DNA from: Albugo candida | Lineage: Eukaryota; Oomycota; Peronosporomycetes; Albuginales; Albuginaceae | Assembly (NCBI GenBank): GCA_905220665.1 | Contig: CAJNAR010000085.1 | Span: 1 to 28,408 of the forward strand | Length of the DNA: 28,408 nucleotides | Reading direction: 5' to 3' | Part shown: piece by piece, positions 12,104 through 23,611 of the stretch | Numbering within the stretch: the stretch's first letter is position 1 | Layout of the letters: each line of letters begins with the position of its first letter | Notes under the pieces: generated by a model | Database searches by the model: none | Seen by the model: the letters and a program-made list of their open reading frames with translations, nothing else | Told to the model about the DNA's origin: nothing | Position numbers and translations under genes: made by a program

Positions 12104-12739
12104 CTAAAACACAATCGTTGACCTTTTGTTGTACTGATCTGCGAGGCTTTTTCCAGAGACAGGAGACGAGTAAGAGAAAACTACGAGAGAATGAGCAAGC
12201 ATGTAGGATATGTGAACCGGATCAAGCGATGCTACGTTATATCTTGCAACGTGTCGTAAACAATTCATAGAATGAGGTGCATGAGGTAGCTTCGCTTTGA
12301 AAAATAGTATTAAAAGTTCCAAGACTAATGCAAAATGACATCAGCATATAGTTTCACGCTATCAGTACTATTCACTGAATATAGCAGATGAGTATATTTC
12401 TTTGGCAATGGAAAGACACTTGTACCACGATTTGATACCAGTGTTGAATAGTGTACGGATTCTCCAAACGACCGTTCTCATGTACACAATGATTGTCTTA
12501 GTAAGTGCCTCATTCGTTATCTATGAAACGGGGTTGCTAGCAACTGTAGCCTTTTCGTAAACAAAAGAGATATAATCCGACCTTTTCAAAGGCACCAAGA
12601 AGAAAAGCGATTCGATCGGTTCTTCAAAAAATAGATATTGGCACTTCTGTCCACAAAATAGGATCATTTGGAGGAGACACGACATGATTTTTTTGAAAAA
12701 ACAAGCCCATTCTTTCGGAAAGTCTCTTTTTTTCTCGGA
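12104..12739 (+). repeat. Monomer U19, short type (636 bp)
   Basis: Short switch followed by TGTACGG instead of TGTATGG, shared with U20 and U25. Confidence 0.95.
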
Positions 12740-13373
12740 CTAAAACACAATCGTTGACCTTTTGTTGTACTGATCTGCGAGGCTTTTTCCAGAGACAGGA
12801 GACGAGTAAGAGAAAACTACGAGAGAATGAGCAAGCATGTAGGATATGTGAACCGGATCAAGCGATGCTACGTTATATCTTGCAACGTGTCGTAAACAAT
12901 TCATAGAATGAGGTGCATGAGGTAGCTTCGCTTTGAAAAATAGTATCAAAAGTTCCAAGACTAATGCAAAATGACATCAGCATATAGTTTCACGCTATCA
13001 GTACTATTCACTGAATATAGCAGATGAGTATATTTCTTTGGCAATGGAAAGACACTTGTACCACGATTTGATACCAGTGTTGAATAGTGTACGGATTCTC
13101 CAAACGACCGTTCTCATGTACACAATGATTGTCTTAGTAAGTGCCTCATTCGTTATCTATGAAACGGGGTTGCTAGCAACTTTAGCCTTTTCGTAAACAA
13201 AAGAGATATAATCCGACCTTTTCAAAGGCACCAAGAAGAAAAGCGATTCGATCGGTTCTTCAAAAAAGATATTGGCACTTCTGTCCACAAAATAGGATCA
13301 TTTGGAGGAGACACGACATGATTTTTTTGAAAAAACAAGCCCATTCTTTCGGAAAGTCTCTTTTTTTCTCGGA
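12740..13373 (+). repeat. Monomer U20, short type (634 bp)
   Basis: TGTACGG and TATCAAAAG. A private 2-bp loss (TCAAAAAAGATA) explains 634 bp. Confidence 0.95.
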
Positions 13374-14015
13374 CTAAAACACAATCGTTGACCTTATGCT
13401 GTACTGATCTGCGAGGCTTTTTTCAGAGACAGGAGACGAGTAAGAGAAAACTACGAGAGAATGAGCAAGCATGTAGGATATGTGAACCGGATCAAACGAT
13501 GCTACGTTATATCTTGCAACGTGTCGTAAACAATTCATAGAATGAGGTGCATGAGGTAGCTTCGCTTTGAAAAATAGTATTAAAAGTTCCAAGACTAATG
13601 CAAAATGACATCAGCATATAGTTTCACGCTATCAGTACTATTCACTGAATATAGCAGATGAGTATATTTCTTTGGCAATGGAAAGACACTTGTACCACGA
13701 TTTGATACCAGTGTTAAATTGCCCGGGTGTATGGATTCTCCAAACGACCGTTCTCATGTACACAATGATTGTCTTAGTAAGTGCCTCATTCGTTATCTAT
13801 GAAACGGGGTTGCTAGCAACTGTAGCCTTTTCGTCAACAAAAGAGATATAATCCGACCTTTTCTAAGGCACCAAGAAGAAAAGCGATTCGATCGGTTCTT
13901 CAAAAAATGGATATTGGCACTCCTGTCCACAAAATAGGATCACTTGGAGGAGACACGATATGATTTTTTTGAAAAAACAAGCCCATTCTTCCGGAAAGTC
14001 TCTTTTTTTCTCGGA
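13374..14015 (+). repeat. Monomer U21, long type, many private changes (642 bp)
   Basis: GACCTTATGCTG state. Private ATGGATATTGG, CACTCCTG, CGATATGATT and TTCTTCCGG. First use of CTTTTCTAAGG. The landmark that closes this monomer is GGACCAAAAC instead of GGACTAAAAC, removing a minus-strand TAG. Confidence 0.95.
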
Positions 14016-14114
14016 CCAAAACACAATCGTTGACCTTTTGTTGTACTGATCTGCGAGGCTTTTTTCAGAGACAGGAGACGAGTAAGAGAAAACTACGAGA
14101 GAATGAGCAAGCAT
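13863..14114 (-). other. Minus-strand frame of 83 residues across U21/U22 boundary; probably not a gene
   Basis: Starts at an ATG (14114) and reads through the usual landmark stop because CCA replaces CTA at 14016. Upstream the frame is closed by a TAA created by the private CTACGTTTTATC change. It is a stop-loss variant of the recurring frame, in the most diverged patch of the array. Confidence 0.08.
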
Positions 14115-14657
14115 GTAGGATATGTGAACCGGATCAAGCGATGCTACGTTTTATCTTGCAACGTGTCGTAAACAATTCATAGAAGGAGGTGCATGAGGTA
14201 GCTTCGCTTTGAAAAATAGTATTAAAAGTTCCAAGACTAATGCAAAATGACATCAGCATATAGTTTCACGCTATCAGTACTATTCACTGAATATAGCAGA
14301 TGAGTATATTTCTTTGGCAATGGAAAGACACTTGTACCACGATTTGATACCAGTGTTAAATTGCCCGGGTGTATGGATTCTCAAACGACCGTTCTCATGT
14401 ACACAATGATTGTCTTAGTAAGTGCCTCATTCGTTATCTATGAAACGGGGTTGCTAGCAACTTTAGCCTTTTCGTAAACAAAAGAGATATAATCCGACCT
14501 TTTCAAAGGCACCAAGAAGAAAAGCGATTCGATCGGTTCTTCAAAAAATAGATATTGGCACTTCTGTCCACAAAATAGGATCATTTGGAGGAGACACGAC
14601 ATGATTTTTTTGAAAAAACAAGCCCACTTCTTTCGGAAAGTCTCTTTTTTTCTCGGA
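14016..14657 (+). repeat. Monomer U22, long type, private changes (642 bp)
   Basis: Private CTACGTTTTATC, AGAAGGAGG and CCCACTTCTTTCGG (one inserted C). CTCAAACG has lost one C. Confidence 0.95.
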
Positions 14658-15292
14658 CTAAAACACAATCGTTGACCTTTTGTTGTACTGATCTGCGAGG
14701 CTTTTTTCAGAGACAGGAGACGAGTAAGAGAAAACTACGAGAGAATGAGCAAGCATGTAGGATATGTGAACCGCATCAAACGATGCTACGTTATATCTTG
14801 CAACGTGTCGTAAATAATTCATAGAATGAGGTGCATGAGGTAGCTTCGCATTGAAAAATAGTATTAAAAGTTCCAAGACTAATGCAAAATGACATCAGCA
14901 TATAGTTTCACGCTATCAGTACTATTCACTGAATATAGCAGATGAGTATATTTCTTTGGCAATGGAAAGACACTTGTACCACGATTTGATACCAGTGTTG
15001 AATAGTGTATGGATTCTCCAAACGACCGTTCTCATGTACACAATGATTGTCTTAGTAAGTGCCTCATTCGTTATCTATGAAACGGGGTTGCTAGCAACTG
15101 TAGCCTTTTCGTCAACAAAAGAGATATAATCCGACCTTTTCTAAGGCACCAAGAAGAAAAGCGATTCGATCGGTTCTTCAAAAAATAGATATTGGCACTT
15201 CTGTCCACAAAATAGGATCATTTGGCGGAGACACGACATGATTTTTTTGAAAAAACAAGCCCATTCTTTCGGAAAGTCTCTTTTTTCTCGGA
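14658..15292 (+). repeat. Monomer U23, short type (635 bp)
   Basis: Private GAACCGCATC. GTAAATAATTC as in U10, CGCATTG as in U25. CTTTTCTAAGG and TTGGCGG open the dimeric block. Terminal T6. Confidence 0.95.
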
Positions 15293-15934
15293 CTAAAACA
15301 CAATCGTTGACCTTTTGTTGTACTGATCTGCGAGGCTTTTTTCAGAGACAGGAGACGAGTAAGAGAAAACTACGAGAGAATGATCAAGCATGTAGGATAT
15401 GTGAACCGGATCAAACGATGCTACGTTATATCTTGCAACGTGTCGTAAACAATTCATAGAATAAGGTGCATGAGGTAGCTTCGCTTTGAAAAATAGTATT
15501 AAAAGTTCCAAGACTAATGCAAAATGACATCAGCATATAGTTTCACGCTATCAGTACTATTCACTGAATATAGCAGATGAGTATATTTCTTTGGCAATGG
15601 AAAGACACGTTTACCACGATTTGATACCAGTGTTAAATTGCCCGGGTGTATGGATTCTCCAAACGACCGTTCTCATGTACACAATGATTGTCTTAGTAAG
15701 TGCCTCATTCGTTATCTATGAAACGGGGTTGCTAGCAACTTTAGCCTTTTCGTAAACAAAAGAGATATATTCCGACCTTTTCAAAGGCACCAAGAAGAAA
15801 AGCGATTCGATCGGTTCTTCAAAAAATAGATATTAGCACTTCTGTCCACAAAATAGGATCATTTGGAGGAGACACGACATGATTTTTTTGAAAAAACAAG
15901 CCCATTCTTTCGGAAAGTCTCTTTTTTTCTCGGA
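15293..15934 (+). repeat. Monomer U24, long type (642 bp)
   Basis: AATGATCAAG and AGAATAAGG (states that otherwise belong to the 3' end of the window), CACGTTTACC, TATATTCC and TATTAGCAC. Confidence 0.95.
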
Positions 15935-16569
15935 CTAAAACACAATCGTTGACCTTTTGTTGTACTGATCTGCGAGGCTTTTTTCAGAGACAGGAGACGA
16001 GTAAGAGAAAACTACGAGAGAATGAGCAAGCATGTAGGATATGTGAACCGGATCAAACGATGCTACGTTATATCTTGCAACGTGTCGTAAACAATTCATA
16101 GAATGAGGTGCATGAGGTAGCTTCGCATTGAAAAATAGTATGAAAAGTTCCAAGACTAATGCAAAATGACATCAGCATATAGTTTCACGCTATCAGTACT
16201 ATTCACTGAATATAGCAGATGAGTATATTTCTTTGGCAATGGAAAGACACTTGTACCACGATTTGATACCAGTGTTGAATAGTGTACGGATTCTCAAACG
16301 ACCGTTCTCATGTACACAATGATTGTCTTAGTAAGTGCCTCATTCGTTATCTATGAAACGGGGTTGCTAGCAACTGTAGCCTTTTCGTCAACAAAAGAGA
16401 TATAATCCGACCTTTTCTAAGGCACCAAGACGAAAAGCGATTCGATCGGTTCTTCAAAAAATAGATATTGGCACTTCTGTCCACAAAATAGGATCATTTG
16501 GCGGAGACACGACATGATTTTTTTGAAAAAACAAGCCCATTCTTTCGGAAAGTCTCTTTTTTTCTCGGA
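15935..16569 (+). repeat. Monomer U25, short type (635 bp)
   Basis: CGCATTG, TATGAAAAG, TGTACGG, CTCAAACG, CTTTTCTAAGG, CAAGACGAAA and TTGGCGG. Confidence 0.95.
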
Positions 16570-17210
16570 CTAAAACACAATCGTTGACCTTTTGTTGTAC
16601 TGATCTGCGAGGCTTTTTCAGAGACAGGAGACGAGTAAGAGAAAACTACGAGAGAATGAGCAAGCATGTAGGATATGTGAACCGGATCAAGCGATGCTAC
16701 ATTATATCTTGCAACGTGTCGTAAACAATTCATAGAATGAGGTGCATGAGGTAGCTTCGCTTTGAAAAATAGTATTAAAAGTTCCAAGACTAATGCAAAA
16801 TGACATCAGCATATAGTTTCACGCTATCAGTACTATTCACTGAATATAGCAGATGAGTATATTTCTTTGGCAATGGAAAGACACTTGTACCACGATTTGA
16901 TACCAGTGTTAAATTGCCCGGGTGTATGGATTCTCCAAACGACCGTTCTCATGTACACAATGATTGTCTTAGTAAGTGCCTCATTCGTTATCTATGAAAC
17001 GGGGTTGCTAGCAACTGTAGCCTTTTCGTCAACAAAAGAGATATAATCCGACCTTTTCAAAGGCACCAAGAAGAAAAGCGATTCGATCGGTTCTTCAAAA
17101 AATAGATATTAGCACTTCTGTCCACAAAATAGGATCATTTGGAGGAGACACGACATGATTTTTTTGAAAAAACAAGCCCATTCTTTCGGAAAGTCTCTTT
17201 TTTTCTCGGA
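16570..17210 (+). repeat. Monomer U26, long type (641 bp)
   Basis: GGCTTTTTCAGAG (one base shorter, only here and in U30), CTACATTATATC and TATTAGCAC. Confidence 0.95.
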
Positions 17211-17852
17211 CTAAAACACAATCGTTGACCTTTTGTTGTACTGATCTGCGAGGCTTTTTCCAGAGACAGGAGACGAGTAAGAGAAAACTACGAGAGAATG
17301 AGCAAGCATGTAGGATATGTGAACCGGATCAAGCGATGCTACGTTATATCTTGCAACGTGTCGTAAACAATTCATAGAATGAGGTGCATGAGGTAGCTTC
17401 GCTTTGAAAAATAGTATGAAAAGTTCCAAGACTAATGCAAAATGACATCAGCATATAGTTTCACGCTATCAGTACTATTCACTGAATATAGCAGATGAGT
17501 ATATTTCTTTGGCAATGGAAAGACACTTGTACCACGATTTGATACCAGTGTTAAATTGCCCGGGTGTATGGATTCTCCAAACGACCGTTCTCATGTACAC
17601 AATGATTGTCTTAGTAAGTGCCTCATTCGTTATCTATGAAACGGGGTTGCTAGCAACTGTAGCCTTTTCGTCAACAAAAGAGATATAATCCGACCTTTTC
17701 TAAGGCACCAAGAAGAAAAGCGATTCGATCGGTTCTTCAAAAAATAGATATTGGCACTTCTGTCCACAAAATAGGATCATTTGGCGGAGACACGACATGA
17801 TTTTTTTGAAAAAACAAGCCCATTCTTTCGGAAAGTCTCTTTTTTTCTCGGA
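17211..17852 (+). repeat. Monomer U27, long type (642 bp)
   Basis: TATGAAAAG, CTTTTCTAAGG and TTGGCGG, but a long switch, whereas its four-monomer partner U31 is short. Confidence 0.95.
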
Positions 17853-18494
17853 CTAAAACACAATCGTTGACCTTTTGTTGTACTGATCTGCGAGGCTTTT
17901 TTCAGAGACAGGAGACGAGTAAGAGAAAACTACGAGAGAATGAGCAAGCATGTAGGATATGTGAACCGGATCAAGCGATGCTACGTTATATCTTGCAACG
18001 TGTCGTAAACAATTCATAGAATGAGGTGCATGAGGTAGCTTCGCTTTGAAAAATAGTATTAAAAGTTCCAAGACTAATGCAAAATGACATCAGCATATAG
18101 TTTCACGCTATCAGTACTATTCACTGAATATAGCAGATGAGTATATTTCTTTGGCAATGGAAAGACACGTTTACCACGATTTGATACCAGTGTTAAATTG
18201 CCCGGGTGTATGGATTCTCCAAACGACCGTTCTCATGTACACAATGATTGTCTTAGTAAGTGCCTCATTCGTTATCTATGAAACGGGGTTGCTAGCAACT
18301 TTAGCCTTTTCGTAAACAAAAGAGATATATTCCGACCTTTTCAAAGGCACCAAGAAGAAAAGCGATTCGATCGGTTCTTCAAAAAATAGATATTAGCACT
18401 TCTGTCCACAAAATAGGATCATTTGGAGGAGACACGACATGATTTTTTTGAAAAAACAAGCCCATTCTTTCGGAAAGTCTCTTTTTTTCTCGGA
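17853..18494 (+). repeat. Monomer U28, long type (642 bp)
   Basis: CACGTTTACC, TATATTCC and TATTAGCAC, matching U24 four monomers earlier. Confidence 0.95.
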
Positions 18495-19130
18495 CTAAAA
18501 CACAATCGTTGACCTTTTGTTGTACTGATCTGCGAGGCTTTTTTCAGAGACAGGAGACGAGTAAGAGAAAACTACGAGAGAATGAGCAAGCATGTAGGAT
18601 ATGTGAACCGGATCAAGCGATGCTACGTTATATCTTGCAACGTGTCGTAAACAATTCATAGAATGAGGTGCATGAGGTAGCTTCGCTTTGAAAAATAGTA
18701 TGAAAAGTTCCAAGACTAATGCAAAATGACATCAGCATATAGTTTCACGCTATCAGTACTATTCACTGAATATAGCAGATGAGTATATTTCTTTGGCAAT
18801 GGAAAGACACTTGTACCACGATTTGATACCAGTGTTGAATAGTGTATGGATTCTCCAAACGACCGTTCTCATGTACACAATGATTGTCTTAGTAAGTGCC
18901 TCATTCGTTATCTATGAAACGGGGTTGCTAGCAACTGTAGCCTTTTCGTCAACAAAAGAGATATAATCCGACCTTTTCTAAGGCACCAAGACGAAAAGCG
19001 ATTCGATCGGTTCTTCAAAAAATAGATATTGGCACTTCTGTCCACAAAATAGGATCATTTGGCGGAGACACGACATGATTTTTTTGAAAAAACAAGCCCA
19101 TTCTTTCGGAAAGTCTCTTTTTTTCTCGGA
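18495..19130 (+). repeat. Monomer U29, short type (636 bp)
   Basis: TATGAAAAG, CTTTTCTAAGG, CAAGACGAAA and TTGGCGG, matching U25, but with TGTATGG. Confidence 0.95.
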
Positions 19131-19771
19131 CTAAAACACAATCGTTGACCTTTTGTTGTACTGATCTGCGAGGCTTTTTCAGAGACAGGAGACGAGTAAG
19201 AGAAAACTACGAGAGAATGAGCAAGCATGTAGGATATGTGAACCGGATCAAGCGATGCTACATTATATCTTGCAACGTGTCGTAAACAATTCATAGAATG
19301 AGGTGCATGAGGTAGCTTCGCTTTGAAAAATAGTATTAAAAGTTCCAAGACTAATGCAAAATGACATCAGCATATAGTTTCACGCTATCAGTACTATTCA
19401 CTGAATATAGCAGATGAGTATATTTCTTTGGCAATGGAAAGACACGTTTACCACGATTTGATACCAGTGTTAAATTGCCCGGGTGTATGGATTCTCCAAA
19501 CGACCGTTCTCATGTACACAATGATTGTCTTAGTAAGTGCCTCATTCGTTATCTATGAAACGGGGTTGCTAGCAACTTTAGCCTTTTCGTAAACAAAAGA
19601 GATATAATCCGACCTTTTCAAAGGCACCAAGAAGAAAAGCGATTCGATCGGTTCTTCAAAAAATAGATATTAGCACTTCTGTCCACAAAATAGGATCATT
19701 TGGAGGAGACACGACATGATTTTTTTGAAAAAACAAGCCCATTCTTTCGGAAAGTCTCTTTTTTTCTCGGA
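19131..19771 (+). repeat. Monomer U30, long type (641 bp)
   Basis: GGCTTTTTCAGAG and CTACATTATATC as in U26, combined with CACGTTTACC as in U28. This looks like a mosaic of the two. Confidence 0.95.
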
Positions 19772-20407
19772 CTAAAACACAATCGTTGACCTTTTGTTGT
19801 ACTGATCTGCGAGGCTTTTTTCAGAGACAGGAGACGAGTAAGAGAAAACTACGAGAGAATGAGCAAGCATGTAGGATATGTGAACCGGATCAAGCGATGC
19901 TACGTTATATCTTGCAACGTGTCGTAAACAATTCATAGAATGAGGTGCATGAGGTAGCTTCGCTTTGAAAAATAGTATGAAAAGTTCCAAGACTAATGCA
20001 AAATGACATCAGCATATAGTTTCACGCTATCAGTACTATTCACTGAATATAGCAGATGAGTATATTTCTTTGGCAATGGAAAGACACTTGTACCACGATT
20101 TGATACCAGTGTTGAATAGTGTATGGATTCTCCAAACGACCGTTCTCATGTACACAATGATTGTCTTAGTAAGTGCCTCATTCGTTATCTATGAAACGGG
20201 GTTGCTAGCAACTGTAGCCTTTTCGTCAACAAAAGAGATATAATCCGACCTTTTCTAAGGCACCAAGACGAAAAGCGATTCGATCGGTTCTTCAAAAAAT
20301 AGATATTGGCACTTCTGTCCACAAAATAGGATCATTTGGCGGAGACACGACATGATTTTTTTGAAAAAACAAGCCCATTCTTTCGGAAAGTCTCTTTTTT
20401 TCTCGGA
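19772..20407 (+). repeat. Monomer U31, short type (636 bp)
   Basis: Same marker set as U29: TATGAAAAG, CTTTTCTAAGG, CAAGACGAAA and TTGGCGG. Confidence 0.95.
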
Positions 20408-21049
20408 CTAAAACACAATCGTTGACCTTTTGTTGTACTGATCTGCGAGGCTTTTTTCAGAGACAGGAGACGAGTAAGAGAAAACTACGAGAGAATGAGC
20501 AAGCATGTAGGATATGTGAACCGGATCAAGCGATGCTACATTATATCTTGCAACGTGTCGTAAACAATTCATAGAATGAGGTGCATGAGGTAGCTTCGCT
20601 TTGAAAAATAGTATTAAAAGTTCCAAGACTAATGCAAAATGACATCAGCATATAGTTTCACGCTATCAGTACTATTCACTGAATATAGCAGATGAGTATA
20701 TTTCTTTGGCAATGGAAAGACACTTGTACCACGATTTGATACCAGTGTTAAATTGCCCGGGTGTATGGATTCTCCAAACGACCGTTCTCATGTACACAAT
20801 GATTGTCTTAGTAAGTGCCTCATTCGTTATCTATGAAACGGGGTTGCTAGCAACTTTAGCCTTTTCGTAAACAAAAGAGATATAATCCGACCTTTTCAAA
20901 GGCACCAAGAAGAAAAGCGATTCGATCGGTTCTTCAAAAAATAGATATTAGCACTTCTGTCCACAAAATAGGATCATTTGGAGGAGACACGACATGATTT
21001 TTTTGAAAAAACAAGCCCATTCTTTCGGAAAGTCTCTTTTTTTCTCGGA
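20408..21049 (+). repeat. Monomer U32, long type (642 bp)
   Basis: CTACATTATATC and TATTAGCAC. Last even member of the dimeric block. Confidence 0.95.
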
Positions 21050-21691
21050 CTAAAACACAATCGTTGACCTTTTGTTGTACTGATCTGCGAGGCTTTTTCC
21101 AGAGACAGGAGACGAGTAAGAGAAAACTACGAGAGAATGAGCAAGCATGTAGGATATGTGAACCGGATCAAGCGATGCTACGTTATATCTTGCAACGTGT
21201 CGTAAACAATTCATAGAATGAGGTGCATGAGGTAGCTTCGCTTTGAAAAATAGTATGAAAAGTTCCAAGACTAATGCAAAATGACATCAGCATATAGTTT
21301 CACGCTATCAGTACTATTCACTGAATATAGCAGATGAGTATATTTCTTTGGCAATGGAAAGACACTTGTACCACGATTTGATACCAGTGTTAAATTGCCC
21401 GGGTGTATGGATTCTCCAAACGACCGTTCTCATGTACACAATGATTGTCTTAGTAAGTGCCTCATTCGTTATCTATGAAACGGGGTTGCTAGCAACTGTA
21501 GCCTTTTCGTCAACAAAAGAGATATAATCCGACCTTTTCAAAGGCACCAAGAAGAAAAGCGATTCGATCGGTTCTTCAAAAAATAGATATTGGCACTTCT
21601 GTCCACAAAATAGGATCATTTGGAGGAGACACGACATGATTTTTTTGAAAAAACCAGCCCATTCTTTCGGAAAGTCTCTTTTTTTCTCGGA
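21050..21691 (+). repeat. Monomer U33, long type (642 bp)
   Basis: TATGAAAAG and CGTCAACAAA, but common CTTTTCAAAGG and TTGGAGG, so the dimeric pattern fades here. ACCAGCCC as in U3. Confidence 0.95.
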
Positions 21692-21742
21692 CTAAAACAC
21701 AATCGTTGACCTTTTGTTGTACTGATCTGCGAGGCTTTTTCC

Positions 21743-21787
21743 AGAGACAGGAGACGAGTAAGAGAAAACTACGAGAGAATGAGCAAG
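21743..21787 (+). other. Purine-rich tract, ~45 bases, ~80% purine (example in U34)
   Basis: Runs of GAGA, GACGAG and AAGAGAAAA make one strand strongly purine-biased in every monomer. It is the most skewed part of the unit. Function unknown. Confidence 0.5.
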
Positions 21788-21821
21788 CATGTAGGATATG
21801 TGAACCGGATCAAGCGATGCT

Positions 21822-21840
21822 ACGTTATATCTTGCAACGT
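21822..21840. other. Small ACGTT/AACGT hairpin (example in U34)
   Basis: Five base pairs around a nine-base loop. The variants ACGGT (U2, U14, U15) and ACATT (U11, U26, U30, U32) break the stem with no compensating change in AACGT, so structural selection is not supported. Confidence 0.3.
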
Positions 21841-22192
21841 GTCGTAAACAATTCATAGAATGAGGTGCATGAGGTAGCTTCGCTTTGAAAAATAGTATTA
21901 AAAGTTCCAAGACTAATGCAAAATGACATCAGCATATAGTTTCACGCTATCAGTACTATTCACTGAATATAGCAGATGAGTATATTTCTTTGGCAATGGA
22001 AAGACACTTGTACCACGATTTGATACCAGTGTTAAATTGCCCGGGTGTATGGATTCTCCAAACGACCGTTCTCATGTACACAATGATTGTCTTAGTAAGT
22101 GCCTCATTTGTTATCTATGTAACGGGGTTGCTAGCAACTGTAGCCTTTTCGTCAACAAAAGAGATATAATCCGACCTTTTCAAAGGCACCAA

Positions 22193-22219
22193 GAAGAAAA
22201 GCGATTCGATCGGTTCTTC
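22193..22219. other. Imperfect hairpin GAAGAA..TTCTTC (example in U34, present in every monomer)
   Basis: GAAGAA pairs with TTCTTC, then an uneven internal loop, then CGAT pairs with ATCG around a TCG loop. The recurring change GCGATTTGATC (U9, U12, U16) alters only the loop. CAAGACGAAA (U25, U29, U31) breaks one outer pair without compensation. It could be a foldback in DNA or RNA, but a 10-bp stem can arise by chance. Confidence 0.45.
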
Positions 22220-22333
22220 AAAAAATAGATATTGGCACTTCTGTCCACAAAATAGGATCATTTGGAGGAGACACGACATGATTTTTTTGAAAAAACAAGC
22301 CCATTCTTTCGGAAAGTCTCTTTTTTTCTCGGA

Positions 22334-22552
22334 CTAAAACACAATCGTTGACCTTTTGTTGTACTGATCTGCGAGGCTTTTTCCAGAGACAGGAGACGAG
22401 TAAGAGAAAACTACGAGAGAATGAGCAAGCATGTAGGATATGTGAACCGGATCAAGCGATGCTACGTTATATCTTGCAACGTGTCGTAAACAATTCATAG
22501 AATGAGGTGCATGAGGTAGCTTCGCTTTGAAAAATAGTATTAAAAGTTCCAA
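22334..22552 (-). other. Recurring 72-residue minus-strand frame (example in U35); probably not a gene
   Basis: Open in most monomers, from TTG to the landmark TAG. The first ATG, 18 codons in, gives about 54 residues (MNCLRHVARY and on). Substitutions between copies include many amino-acid changes (N/T, L/F, P/A, A/D, G/E) with no obvious bias to silent sites. Persistence of the frame follows from the low divergence of the array. Confidence 0.1.
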
Positions 22553-22969
22553 GACTAATGCAAAATGACATCAGCATATAGTTTCACGCTATCAGTACTA
22601 TTCACTGAATATAGCAGATGAGTATATTTCTTTGGCAATGGAAAGACACTTGTACCACGATTTGATACCAGTGTTGAATAGTGTATGGATTCTCCAAACG
22701 ACCGTTCTCATGTACACAATGATTGTCTTAGTAAGTGCCTCATTCGTTATCTATGAAACGGGGTTGCTAGCAACTGTAGCCTTTTCGTAAACAAAAGAGA
22801 TATAATCCGACCTTCTCAAAGGCACCAAGAAGAAAAGCGATTCGATCGGTTCTTCAAAAAATAGATATTGGCACTTCTGTCCACAAAATAGGATCATTTG
22901 GAGGAGACACGACATGATTTTTTTGAAAAAACAAGCCCATTCTTTCGGAAAGTCTCTTTTTTTCTCGGA
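22334..22969 (+). repeat. Monomer U35, short type (636 bp)
   Basis: First use of CCTTCTCAAAGG, a state later found in the 3' tetramer block. Confidence 0.95.
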
Positions 22970-23611
22970 CTAAAACACAATCGTTGACCTTTTGTTGTAC
23001 TGATCTGCGAGGCTTTTTTCAGAGACAGGAGACGAGTAAGAGAAAACTACGAGAGAATGAGCAAGCATGTAGGATATGTGAACCGGATCAAACGATGCTA
23101 CGTTATATCTTGCAACGTGTCGTAAACAATTCATAGAATAAGGTGCATGAGGTAGCTTCGCTTTGAAAAATAGTACGAAAAGTTCCAAGACTAATGCAAA
23201 ATGACATCAGCATATAGTTTCACGCTATCAGTACTATTTACTTAATATAGCAGATGAGTATATTTCTTTGGCAATGGAAAGACACTTGTACCACGATTTG
23301 ATACCAGTGTTAAATTGCCCGGGTGTATGGATTCTCCAAACGACCGTTCTCATGTACACAATGATTGTCTTAGTAAGTGCCTCATTCGTTATCAATGAAA
23401 CGGGGTTGCTAGCAACTGTAGCCTTTTCGTAAACAAAAGAGATATAATCCGACCTTTTCAAAGGCACCAAGAAGAAAAGCGATTCGATCGGTTCTTCAAA
23501 AAATAGATATTGGCACTTCTGTGCACAAAATAGGATCATTTGGAGGAGACACGACATGCTTTTTTTGAAAAAACAAGCCCATTCTTTCGGAAAGTCTCTT
23601 TTTTTCTCGGA
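22970..23611 (+). repeat. Monomer U36, long type, position A of 3' tetramer (642 bp)
   Basis: AGAATAAGG, TACGAAAAG, TATTTACTTAATA, CTGTGCACAAA and ACATGCTTTT, shared with U40. Private ATCAATGAAAC. Confidence 0.95.

Larger units (their letters stand above)
7629..12739 (+). repeat. Long-long-short-short pattern, two rounds (U12-U15, U16-U19)
   Basis: Length types run L L S S L L S S. The first monomer of each round (U12, U16) shares CGTCAACAAA plus GCGATTTGATC, 2,555 bp apart. Other markers do not all agree between rounds, so support is moderate. Confidence 0.55.
15224..21049 (+). repeat. Dimeric higher-order repeat (~1.28 kb), nested in a ~2.56-kb tetramer
   Basis: Even monomers have TATTAAAAG and TATTAGCAC (TTAGCAC at 15833, 17109, 18393, 19670, 20948). 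Odd ones have TATGAAAAG, CGTCAACAAA and CTTTTCTAAGG with TTGGCGG (GGCGG at 15224, 16500, 17783, 19061, 20339; U33 has lost the last two). Spacings are 1,276 to 1,284 bp. U24-U27 also match U28-U31 at a shift of about 2,560 bp, for example GGCTTTTTCAGAG only in U26 and U30. Confidence 0.9.
21692..22333 (+). repeat. Monomer U34, long type (642 bp)
   Basis: Two private changes in the nearly invariant block: CATTTGTTATC and TATGTAACGG (near 22107-22121). Confidence 0.95.

Noticed and set aside
22160..22180. TATAAT in GAGATATAATCCG as a bacterial -10 box
   Set aside because: No -35-like hexamer sits 16-18 bases upstream, and some copies read TATATTCC. At 38% GC such a hexamer is expected by chance.
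22202..22216. Possible RNA polymerase III B box on the minus strand (ATCGAATCGC)
   Set aside because: It matches only part of GGTTCGANTCC, no good A box lies at a suitable distance, and no tRNA or 5S fold is visible.
22193..22225. Intrinsic terminator at the GAAGAA/TTCTTC hairpin
   Set aside because: It is followed by an A-run on the + strand; on the minus strand the T-run precedes the stem instead of following it.
22255..22280. GGAGGAGACACGACATG as a ribosome binding site deciding a start
   Set aside because: The following frame is shifted in most copies, and several copies have GGCGG or CGAGG instead, so it is not maintained.
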